Assembly: GCA_037576195.1 (NCBI GenBank)
Contig: CM075102.1
Location: 15,372,745 to 15,436,744 of the forward strand
DNA length: 64,000 nucleotides
Reading direction: 5' to 3'
DNA from: Phytoseiulus persimilis
Taxonomy: Eukaryota; Arthropoda; Arachnida; Mesostigmata; Phytoseiidae
Shown: positions 37,501-49,500 of the stretch, one piece after another
How the letters are laid out: each line of letters opens with the position of its first letter
Numbering within the stretch: position 1 is the stretch's first letter
Notes under the pieces: model-generated
Databases searched by the model: none
What the model was told of the DNA's origin: nothing
What the model saw: the letters and a program-made list of their open reading frames with translations, nothing else
Made by a program: the position numbers and the translations under genes

Positions 37501-40500
37501 TCTTCCCAGATCTTCTCCTTATCCCACTTGGTCACTCAAATGGCCTCTTCTGTTCTCTACGGCCCTGGCAGCCGCTCGGCCACGGGCACTTTACTCCCCT
37601 CGGAATGACTCGTGGACGAAAATTCGCGCGAGCTCTCTTTTTCTCTAGAGCTGCGTCCTCTCCAAGGAGTGCGGCGACGACGCGGCAGACTGGGATTCAG
37701 CGGATTCCGACGGCCGTGGAGGCGAGTCGTCGGCTTTCGGAAGAGGCCATTTGTAGGACCTGCAAGACGCACGATAGCCTTTTCTTCTGCCTAACGTCGT
37801 CCCTAGAGCCGCTAGGATAGTCAGCTCGCTCGCTCGCTCGCTTGGGAAGAAGGGAACGGGAAATTCGAGAAATGGAGGGAGGGTAGGGGGAGGGGGTCGG
37901 TCTGCATAGATGCCTCCGCAGTGTTGGAGGCGGTCGCGCGAGGCGCTCACTATCCGTCTTGGAAGCGCAAGCAGTGCGGACTCGTGGGTCGACCAGCACT
38001 CACTAGAGACTGAGCTCAGCTGCCGAGATTCGCGCCCGTTCCGAGCAGGGGCAGTGTTAAAAAAGTTTGATATGCTCACTCGAGCTCTATTCTCATATTT
38101 TATTAAGCTGGGGGCTCATTAAGAATGAACTGTATTTTGATACTGCAACCGCCTAATACGCTGACCATACCCTTGCCACGGTCGCCATCTCATTCGCCGG
38201 TGCCGCCCCCGTCGTCGCTGTTGTTGTTGTCGAAACCCAGACGGAGAATTGAGTGCGCGAGCGCACACACACCGAGCGCGTTTCAAGCCGGCGTGGAGCA
38301 GGTGGATGAGCGAACCGCTCATGCAGTTGGCCCTGTTGGCACCGGTGGCCAAGGGTGGGATGGGAAAACGAGGAAAACGGGGGAGGGGGGGGGGAGACCG
38401 AACGGGCGGACGGGCGGTCCAACTTTTATATGGGGCTCGCAATTGATGGCTTCCGTGCAGCCGGCACCACGCGATAAAACTGAGCTCTCTCATAAACTTG
38501 CCGCCGCGCGGCTGAAATCAGGTGAGAGAAGTTTGCTGAGTTCTCAAAACAAACATCGGACGCCGCATGAGTTATCTTGCAGTCGTCCGCTAGATTCGAA
38601 TAGGAGACGATCGGACAAAAATTGAAGTGGAGAACGCGCCCGTCCGGCCAGCAGGTGGAGCGTGCGAGCGTGCGTCGGTGATCAGTCAAGGGGCTTTGTC
38701 ATTAATCTCATACAAGATAACGGAACGGTATTGCTTACAGCATGTCCGCCTGTCTGCCCTCCGTTCCGGCGGTGGCACCGGTTTCTGCTGCAGCCAACCA
38801 GTGAAGCGAGCTGGAGAACGGCTATAGCTTGACCCGCATACCCGAGCCTCCCGTTAATTGAAGTTGGAAGCGGGCTCATATGCTTCCCATCGGCCTGCTC
38901 CCGACTCGCTCGTCAAAACCTCTCGATTTGAAATCGTCGCATGCTTCAAAAGATGGAAACGAGGACGATGAGGAGAACGACAACTGCGACAACGGATTTG
39001 CATCCATCCGGCTCGCTTTCAGGATCCTCAGCAGCTGAGTCCTGAATAAACCGGACGTGATTAGGTGTGCTGTCTCTGCACGGGCCGGGGAGTCCTCATT
39101 CCCCTCCTCATCTTCGTCCCGGTTCGTGGGTCTGTCGGTTGCGTTCCCCCTGTCTATCCCTCAGAATGTGCGTCTCTCCTCGCTATTCACCCTACTGCTC
39201 CAACAACAATTGGGACGACATGCAACGCTGCCTGATCTCCTGAGGATACGAGCGCCGTCGAGGAGTAATCCTGCATTCTCTAGTTAGGCAGACGGCAGTC
39301 ATGCAAGTGAGCGTTGGTTGGTTTGCCGGTTCGTTTGCCGGCGCGTTCGTTGCTTCGTTCGTTTTGGTTGATTCTCATTCGAGACCCAGAGATTCGTGTA
39401 ATGGCCCGTCTGCTTGTTCGCCCACCGGGCCCTCCTCGCGATACCTTCTTCGGCGGAGGTCGGTGCGGAGGCGTGCTGCGGGATTTCAACAGACATAAGC
39501 TCCTGTCCTCCGCGTGATAATCCCCGAGTCATAAGTAAGATTGAAATTCACAAGCGTCGGGTACGAGCTGCGAGTTTCACAGAATGCGGGGTCCCCCACT
39601 CCTCCTCGGAGTTTCCGAACTCGCATCGTCATCTGCATTGAGCTGGCGCCGGCTGTGGCCTTGGAGGCACACTCGGCTCATCGCGAGCTCCGTAATTAGT
39701 TCGCCAGTTGAGCGGCTATCTGGAAGTTCAACGAGAATCGGTTCGACTTCGAAAACACTGGCTGGCTGGCTGGCTGACGAGCCCATCGGAAACCGAACTC
39801 CGAGGAGACCAGGCACTCCTGATCGCAGCCATCCTGACTTTTGAAACTGATCGTTATTCGTGAACGAATGCGGCTCCCGGAACCAGATCCGTCTCGATGA
39901 GCTGGCTCCGGGATGCTGTGTTTCAGAGACCTGTGGAGGAAGTTTCCGTCCTCTTCAATTTTCGATTCCAGGGCTCGGTCCTTTCGTTACGTTCTTCGCA
40001 GAGAATCCGCGATTTGCGAAGGTACGCAACCAAGCGAAAAACAGACCTATGGAAGGAGAGAGAGGAAGGAGAAGTACATCTTCGATATTGATATCGGGCA
40101 AGGCAGCTGTGTGCGTTCCGAACGAGGGATACTCGTCCAGTGCATGCATCATGTAGATCCGTCGTTCGATAACTTCGCACCAACAACAACAGAACGAACA
40201 CTGGAGCTGAAGCAGAAGCAGAAGTCGTTCTGGATTGGAATTGGCCACTCCCCATCCGGGTCGTCGACGGCATTGCTACCGGCTGGCCTGTTACTTCGCT
40301 GGTTTGTTCGTTGATTTTTTTGTCCGTTGGCTCGCCTGGCGAAGGAAAGACGACGAAGCAAGACGCTCGCTGGCTGCTGGCCATCAGCCGCCGGTTCCAC
40401 TCGCAGCAAGATCACCACCAGGAACAGAGTCCGCCACGAACGTGAAATCCAGAAAACTCTTCATTGGGGCCTTGTGTCTACATACAGTTGTTGCCAGTTC

Positions 40501-43500
40501 AATTGGCTGCATCAGCCGAGCGGCAGCAGCAGCAGCCGCCCTGGCTAACACTGTGAAATCATGGTTGAGAAGTATTTGCCTTCCTCTGGCGTGGTGCGTG
40601 CCTCCGACCGCCGATCTAGGGTTCACTGCCGCTGTCCGCCGACTGCTCCTGTAGCGTAGACATTCAATTAAGTGCGTTATGGCCAAACAAAGCCTCCTCA
40701 CGGCAATTTATATGCGACGTAATCGTTCCGAAACTTTTCTCATGCATCAGTCGTGGCCTCCGTTCGTTCGTCCGCCCGCCGAACCGTCTCTCGCTCTTGT
40801 TTGTTCCGAGCGCAGGCCCCGGTAGCGTTTACCAGCGCGCAGCCTGAGCCCCGTTGAAACCTGAACTCGATTCCGCGTCCCATCGCGTTTTTCATTTCGA
40901 TTCGTCCATCGCTTTCGGTCTCTCGTTCCGCGGCCGCGGAGGCGCAGAACGAAGAAAACCAGTGAATGGCAATCGAGCCGGCCTCGCTCGAAAAATGTCC
41001 GCGGTAACTATTAGGCCGTCTGAGACGTCTCCCCACTCGAACATTGCTCCAAGACATCTGTTGTCGTCGACGTTGGTTCGTTCGTGAATTCGCTGTTCGG
41101 CCGCGACGATCGCCTGCTCGCTCCTCCGAATTTCTTCGTCCCTGCTGCTGTTGAAGATGGTTTTCTTCTCTGCTGGTGCAGCCGCCGATGCAGGCAATAC
41201 TACTAGAACCAGGTGTAGCAGGAGGGGCCGGTGCCCCTTCTGAGGCCGAAGTCGAACTGAAGAGCTGGAGCGAGAGAAAAAGAAAAAACGTGTCGTAAAT
41301 TGGGGGTTTAGCGGAGCCGCCTTTGGTGGTGCTGTTGGCGGCGGCTCTGGTTTGCTTACCCGCTTGCTCGCCCGGTCTCTAATACAACGACGGGAGCATC
41401 TGAACAAATCAGGGCACAAGCGACGAGGGAAGCAGAATATATCTATCTCCGTGTGTACCTGGCCTGGACAGTGGTAAAGTGTTCGGGGAATCTTTCGACA
41501 CCGCTCACTTCACTCGACGGGCAAATACTTCGCGATGGTTGCGGCAAGTGAGCAAATTTGTGAACTTCAATACCAAGAGAACACCACTGAGAGGTTCTTT
41601 ACCACCAGTGAGTAGTCGGCCAGAGAAGAGGAGTGGAAATATATTTAAAGATTTTCTCCACAAGCCACGGTAGCTCGTCCCGCGTCCCAAGCGCCACGCC
41701 AGAGAAATATTTCCGTCGCGTGTGAACTCATGAGAATTCCATTGTTCTGACGCGCGTGTTCAGGGAGGTGTTTGCAGAGTTGGTCGCTGAGAGGGCGAGT
41801 GAGAGAGGGCGAAAAGGAGACATTTTTTACTTGTCTGTGTTTTTCCGAGAGGAACCACCGTGTGACCTACCGTGCGCTGTAACATTTCGATCATTTTTCA
41901 AATCCTGCGGTCGCTGCTCCTCTCCTTTCGCTCCACGGCGACCCGGCGATGGAACTTCTAGTCGGTCGGCGAGACACGGCATTCGCTCCGCTCTCTTGGA
42001 AGTTGCGGATTTCGGAAACTGCGCACGCCGTGCAGAGAATTCGGAGAGCAGGCCCGATGTTCGCTGTCTCAACCTGCAGGTGTTGGAGGATCGTTGTGGC
42101 TCGGGCAGCGCTTCCTGGAACTCGTGCACTGTCGGCTCCAATATGGTCGTCTGGCGTCACGAACCTTGGAGCAAGAGCACAGGAACCTACTCGACTCGCT
42201 AATTAAAGAGTTCGCTCGGAGTTTTCCCAATATCCGCGGAAACAAAGTTCTTGTTCGACAAGGTACGGGCGCATCCCGACGCGAGCTGATTCTCGGCGCG
42301 TTTTTCCTCCGAACCGCCACCGTATCCATCGGCGGATCCGCGACTCCAGCTGTGCGACATCCATCGGCAGCAGATTAACAATGAGTCGAACTCGGAGTAG
42401 CGTTTCATGACATTTCAATGACGAGCGGTGCTTCGCTCCACGTTTTCCATCGAGTTCTCGAGTCCTTATCTCACACACACACAGGGGCTTGGGAGTCGTT
42501 GACAAAGATTTCTGAGCCTGGCCTTCCGATTGAACACTCCGATAGGCGGTGGTGGAGTTTCGCACATGAGCGAAAGTCCTCCGAAACTCAGCAACTTGTT
42601 ACGGAGTCGGCTGGCCGGCGAACTTAAAAATTCAACTAAAAACTTAACAATGGCAAAGGTGAGGCGCTCAGGCACGCGACCATCCAATTACCGAGTGAGT
42701 AGACCTCTGGAGGAAGGAGCTATCCCGCTCGCTCCCCCCGCAGCGCGGGCCGGCTATTCCCAGATGGAAGTGGGAAGATGTAGAGACTTGCTCCAAGAGT
42801 TGTCGAGGAAGGAATATGCGGAGAGTATCCGGGACCCGGCAGCAGAAGCAGCGGGAGGGGAGAGCCCTCGGAGGGTAGAAAGAGAACAACTAACAACGGC
42901 CGGGGACGGAGGCTGGGCTCGAGGCATGAGCAGTTGCCGCTGGGGCTAAGATTGGAGGGGCTTACTCCGTCTTGTTCACTTTCTGTGAAGCAATTCCAAG
43001 AGTCCGGTGTTGGAAAACTTGGATGAGGGGATATTGTCTTTTCGTGGTCAGCAATCTCAACAGTGGACTGATGAGGTGCGGCCGAAGAGGAGACGGCGGC
43101 AGCTCGTTGGTGCCTCTTGAGAACCGCTCTTGTCGGTTGGCCGGATTCTCCGCCCGTCCGGCCGGCTGTCTGTCTGGCAAAAGAATCCAGCGATTTCCAG
43201 ATCATTGCCTTCAAAAGTGCTTTCTTCCCTCGCCTCAGGCAAGCTGACTCCTCTTGCCTCGGCTCGGCGTGGGGGTGTGTTTTATTGCGACGGCGGCGGC
43301 GGCAGCAGCGGCGGCATCATCTGCCCACCCTAGCCGACCAACAACATGACAACGGCAACAACGAGCGTTGCAGCACCAACGACATCGTCGAACGGGGTCT
43401 GGGAGCGGAATTAATGGCTGGGGTGGTCGCTTACACTTGTCTCTCTCCTCGGATGCTCCGGTTTGGAGGTTCGGGACGGTGCTGTGACTGCAAGGGATGC

Positions 43501-46500
43501 TTCACGGGGTGGGTTTGAGGGAACCGCACGGTCGGTCGGTTGGTTGGCTGGTCGCGGTGTTGGTTGTCGTCTCCCTTTCCCGCTCATCCGGGAAAACTCG
43601 ACGGAAGACGACCCATCGAATGCTGATGACGTTATCCTAATAGTTAACGAGATCAATCAATTATTCAATCATCATCATTACCATACTCGGTCGCTGACTC
43701 GCTCGCCCGCCCGGTTGTCGTCTGTTGCTGAGAGCGTTCCACCGATATGTTAGTAGAGCATCAGAACAGCATCCCACGGCACCAAAACGATTGAGTTCAG
43801 CGCCACAAGAACCAGTGATTGCACGATACCGCGCGTGCTCCTCCATTCTACGGAGCAGCGCGCTCCTTGGACTTTCGGATTCGGACCGTTTGACTTCTCG
43901 TTGGCACAGTCTCTTCCAGTCGCGACGCTTTCCGAAGGTTTGGTTCCTGGAGGAGGACGGGCGAAGGGTCCTTGTTAACGTGTGTGCACCGAACTTGTTG
44001 TCCCGTGGAACTTCGCCAAAGTACCTGTACCCTGCCACTGTACTCTGGTGGCGACAAAAACAAAGATTGCGTTCTCGCCGCCAGCGCCAAACGCATTCCC
44101 GGGCAAAAAGGTGACGCTGTGATGGCAAACGAAATCAGCATTTTCGCTGTTGGCGTCCCGAAGACAGAAGCTCGCTCGTTCGTTGGTCTGCAGGCCGGCG
44201 CGATGTGGAGACTGCACCGAGGATGAGGCATGGCGCAGGTGGAGCGAGATGCTCGACATGGAATCAAATTGCGTGCTGCTTGTTCTGCCTCCGGGCAACA
44301 ACACCCCATCGGCTGACCGAGTTGCAAGCGTTCAGGACGGAATTCAGCTGGCAACGTTCAGAATGAGCAAAACCAAGGGACTAGGAATCGACACACAGAG
44401 CTCGGGGTTTGTCTGTTGAGCCGCCTTTCAAAGTGTCGGTCGGTGACTCTGTCGACGGGTCCGCAGCGGTAACAGCGCACAGATGTGAGCAGAGAACCGA
44501 TATCTGATCTCGGAACACAATTACTTGTTTCTGCTGCACGGCCAGCTGAGTGACTTACTCGCTGCTGAACTGGTCGAGGAAGCAGCCAACGATTGGAGTG
44601 CGAGTCAGACGCTGCCAACCACGACAGGCAGCCAGCCAGCCAATGACTGACGGATCTCCGATAGCCGGCGAGATGACGCCGATTCCCGTGACGCGGCGCG
44701 AAAGGCAACAGGGGGGTTTGCTGATGGTCGAGGTGCCGGCGGTCGGTCGCCGCGTTCAGCGGCAATTGACGAGACTTCGGAGGAGTTGCCGGTTGTGGGG
44801 AATCGAAGCTGCCCTCATTTCAGCCAGCAAGCGAGTGCGCACGCTCGCTCAGAAAGAGGCAACCTGCACCGTCGACCGTTAATTTATCATGGACAGCTTT
44901 TGCAGCCGCTTCTACTGGCTCCACTGTGTGAACGAAACGAGTCAGCGAGCTGGCTTACGCGGAACTTTGACGACAATCCATCTTGGACGGCGAGCGCGTG
45001 ACCCCGCGCGGGGACGACGACGGCTTCGAGGGTCCAGGAAGGGGCTGCGGGAAGGGCATCTGTGGCTTAGGCGCCAGGTAGGAGGCGGACGCTGGTGCGT
45101 CCGAAGGCCCTGATAAATATTTCGTCCGGCCGCTAAGCCTAAATGGGGATTCCTGGCGTGTTTGTTGCGTTAATTAACTAGACATCGCTCTCGACGCCCC
45201 GAGAGACCGATCATTCACACGTTTGATATCACCAGACCCATCCGATGGATGTTGAACAACCCGCTTTATTTGTTCGCACGTCTGCCGACTTTCAATCTAG
45301 TATTATCGAGTGTTTGATTCGGCGATGATTCATTACACGCCTTTGATCAAGGTTCGGCGAGGCGTGGCGTCCAGGTTCGAGATTCCGACCGTTCCGGAGC
45401 TGTTCCGCACGTGGTGCTGGAAACAGAAAACCACGATCTGCGAACCTCGATCATCCGCGGCTCTTTCTTGTTCATGTCTCGCGCAGTTCAATGAAGGAGT
45501 GTTTTTGTGTTTTGTTCAGACCATTCTCGTTTTGAAGTCGCCAGGAGATTCCTCGGCCTATATTCTCCGCGTCCCTTGTCGGTGTTCCGATATCCCGTTC
45601 ATGCGCTCCGGATTTCTCCGAGATTCCCTGTGGTTCTCTTTGGAGCTTTCCTCAAGACTCTCCGATTCTTTGTTCGTGTGGGCTGGATCGAGACTTCTCG
45701 AGCTGGGACGGTTGAGCACAGATTTCCTCGAAAGGATATCCGAGCAAATCGAGCTCGACAGGAATCAACTCGCCCTTTTCCCCGCGGGAAAGCTGCCTTC
45801 TCCCTCTCTTCCCTCAGCGTCGGGAAGTCACCGACGAAACGGTCTGTGTGGTGTGCGTCTTGAGCAGGCTACGAGCTCTACCGCTTCGAGTTCTATAATA
45901 GTTCCGATACTGTTCGGGCAGATGCCGGAATACATCGGGTGTCGAAGGCCGGCCCCCGGTATCTTCGCCCCGCTCAACAAGCTGCGAGGGAAAAAAGCGG
46001 GCTGATAGAATATTCGGAGGATATGCCAGTTAACGACACGGGGAATCATGTCTTTCCGGGCTCATTCGGTGCCCGGTATGAAGGAGACTGCCCAGCGAAG
46101 TCGCTTTCTGTCCTGGGCTCAGCCATGGACGAGGAAAGCGGAAAAAGGGTCTGATTGTCAGGAGAAGACTGAACGAGGTCAACAGCGACAACAGTGGCTC
46201 TGAACCCCCTGAATACCTTCCGCAAAAGGAAACCTTGCTTGTACTCCTTTCTGCTCCGTATTTCTCTTCTGCTCCTTGGAACCCTGTCGTTTGCGTCGTC
46301 TGCCGCCGTCGTCTCCGCCGCCGGCGGTGGCGGAGGGACCAGGGAGAATTTACATCGAACGCCAATTTCTCTTCATTTTACGCGCAATCCGCCAAGGGTC
46401 GTCCATTCCCTGACGATCCTCGCTTGCGCTGCTGCCTCTACCGTCGTCGTCGATGCTACCACCGCTTCCTCCGCCGTTAAATAATTGAGCAACTTTGTTC

Positions 46501-49500
46501 CTCATTCATTGAAAATATATACACTTAATTTGATCGGGTCCCTTGAGCTTTCCCAAGTTGTTGACGAGCCAGCGAGCAGGGATGAGCTCGTTCTCCCGCC
46601 CACCCGCCTGTCTGTCGGTTCACTAACCAGGCGAGCAGCTATAACCAGACCGAGGCGAACGTTGTTGCTTTAGAACACTTTTATTCATTCTGCGTCGTCG
46701 ACTCTCCAACACTCTGCTCGGACGGTGTTTATCTTAATCGTTAGCGAGTAGAGGGAAGAGCGACATGGAGAGCCGAGGGCGCGGAAGGTGCCGGCAGACG
46801 GCACAAGGAGTCGATACATCCAAACTGAGTGTACCAGGCCCGTGTTTGCTGAACCCGATTCTGCGCATTGTTGCTCTGAAGAAGTTGCTCGCAGCAGGGT
46901 TAGCCTGTTTGTGCAATCACTGGACGACGGGAGGAGCAGGAACGAACGCGAACGAAAAGACAATGGATTCGCTTCACCCTGGTCCACTCGTTCTTGACTG
47001 TCTTGGTCGTTGACAGTTCGTACGGCACCTCCCTTCGGTTTTTTGTTCGGGAACCGTCTAGCTTTCTCTTAGCAACCGATTGGAGTTGGCAGCCAGAGGT
47101 CCTGAGAAGGGTCACCAACAGCAGCGGCATCGACGACGGCGGTGGCAGCAGCAGCAGTGTAAGAGGAGCAGGGCCGGAGAATGCGAATTGTTCAGTTGGA
47201 ATTAACTTGGTCTACTATCCTCCTCCCGCACTCACCATCAACTCCCCATATAAGAGCTCTTTTTCCCTCTGTGCACACACGCAGACAACGTTGGCTAAGC
47301 ACCTCATCAGCAAATCCTCTCTTACCTCCCGGAGTTGAGTAAAGGCCTGTCCCTCGGCCTAACGCAAGAAAATAAGGAGAAAGAAAACGGAAGAAAGACT
47401 AGGAGTCAAGGCACGCAAGGCTAAAAGACGACGAAAAAGAACGAGTCGAGAAGCAGGGGTTAGATGACAGCTCTGAGAGGGCGTACACTGCAAAGTGAGA
47501 ATGATCTTCTCATTTGGCTCTCGAGAATCTCGACGACGGCCGTTTGCGTTCCAGGACGTCGACTTCTCTTTCAGCCGAGGCCGACCCGCTTTCACTGAGT
47601 CTGAGTCGACGATCAGCTCAGCTGAATTCGCAGATGCTCCAACACTTCGCCCGTCACTTCTGATCGAGAGAGTTCACTGAAACAAGCGGGCAGTGGGACA
47701 ACATCCGCCCGCTGATACCCCACACAGACTCACCCCACACAGACTCCCCCCACACAGAGATGGCCAGATCCTGCTCCTGCTGATTCTAACGTTACCGTTT
47801 CTCCTCCTTTCCAGATAAGACGAAATATCTGACGACGTACGCGTGCGAAGGCGGAGTGATGAACATCACGTGTGAGGATGGACACATTATCCGCTTGATA
47901 AGAGCCAACTATGGCCGATTCTCGATATCGCTCTGCAATCACCAGGGCAACCTTGACTGGAGTGTCAACTGCATGTCACGACGATCGTTTCGGGTGGTGC
48001 AAGTATCGTGCGAAAAGAAGAAGTCGTGCACTCTGTCCGCGGCAACGGAATTCTTCGAGGACGACCCGTGCCCGGGGACAAAGAAGTATCTGGAAGCGCA
48101 CTATCAGTGCGTCCCAGAGCTTTCAACCACGACGACATATAAGCCGCCGCTGATAATCTTCCCACCGTCGATAACAGGATCAGGAAACAAACATGCGCCT
48201 CCCCCGCCCATCATTTTTCAGTCGACGACATCGCCCATGTCGACGACACCTCCGCCTATCATTAGGCCGAGCTCGTTGGCTCCTCCGACCGATATACCTA
48301 GCGGGGAATACGAAGAAACAGAGGCTGAGCCGCCGACGCCTCAGACGGGAATCCGGGAACCGAGCCGTCACGCGACTTTCACGCCGCCGCTGGGGAGCCG
48401 TTCGGAGATCGAAGTTCCCAATCCGATGCGGAACGCGTCCACAACGACCACGACGTCAACGACCGCATCGCCGCCGACCACCCCTGACGTGTTCACCCGC
48501 GTAGCGCAACCTGAGCTCCCCCCCAGTAAGGAAACCCATTGTCCACCGCGAAAAATCCGCGACATGACCTGGGGCTGGACACGTGAGGGAGAGGGGGCCA
48601 CCCTGCCTTGCCCGATGGGCAGCCTGGGACAGGCAAGCTGGCAATGCGGCATCAACCCACCGATGTGGGTCACTGAATTCCCTGATTTGAGCGGCTGCAA
48701 CTCCGTGTGGGTTCGTCATATCGAGAGCAAGATCCACGACGGCTCCGTGTCGGTTGTCAACTTAGCGAATGAGCTCTCGGAAAAGTCCCGGGTGAAAACG
48801 TTGTTCGGAGGGGACCTCTTGCACACTACCAGCTTGATTCAGCAGCTTGTAGCACGCGTCGAAGATCGCTTGACCGAATCCACCGATTCCCATCAACGTC
48901 AGGAGGTGGCCCAGGAACTCATGAACGTAAGTAGGCCCTGGAGGGAAGCGTTGAGGAGAAAAAAGAGAATGCGAGCCCCGTTCAGAGAACTCGTCTCGTC
49001 TCGTGTCCCCAGCTCGGGGGAACCGACGAACCCGCGAATAGAACAGCAAGAATTTCCTCGTTCGCTATTTGTTCGAGCGATGTCATCAACTAGGTCGTGA
49101 AATGCAGCAGCAGCGGCCACTTTGATTTAGCGTGGCAGGTGGCCATTTGAGTGGAGTGGACCATTTCTTTTCCCGCTCGTACCGCTGCTTCGAATATTCT
49201 TCGCGAGGCCCGCCCGCTCGCTCGCCCGACCGACAGACAGACCGGCCTGCCGGGCGGGCTGCCGCCAATCGTCCGTCGTTCCAATTACGGGGAGGGAACG
49301 ATTTCTCCACTCATTCGGAGCCTTTCGCCATCACCATTTTTTTCTTGTTCTCTCCTTACAGGCCGTCATAGACTTCGCTTCGAACATTCTGGACGACCAA
49401 CAGGCGGCCGCTTGGAACGACCTTCCGGCGGGTGAGCAGCGAGCTGCGGCTTCAACTCTGCTCGAAGCTCTCGAGAAGAACGCCGTTCTCATGCTGAAGC

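Larger units (their letters stand above)
16564..47814 (+). other. Cirl intron 1 (31,251 nt)
   Basis: The intron begins GTGAGC and ends with a pyrimidine tract and CCTTTCCAG. No nested gene, RNA gene or autonomous transposon could be recognised on either strand. Its contents are: a 15-C and a 24-C homopolymer, GAC, CTCG and CTGG microsatellites, a G-rich block near 38.38 kb, AT-rich islands with TAATTA-type homeodomain cores (near 18.18, 21.11, 25.27, 27.30, 32.02, 34.88, 39.69, 42.20, 43.65 and 45.17 kb), and a CACACA minisatellite next to the 3' splice site. Long first introns of neuronal genes often hold enhancers, and the AT islands are candidates. A 231-codon frame at 45310-46005 remains unexplained. 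Confidence 0.65.

Noticed and set aside
48927-49100. Extension of the lectin/HRM frame past exon 2
   Set aside because: A strong GTAAGT donor ends the exon at 48926, and the next exon continues the GAIN domain in phase. The extension is Arg/Ser-rich intron sequence.
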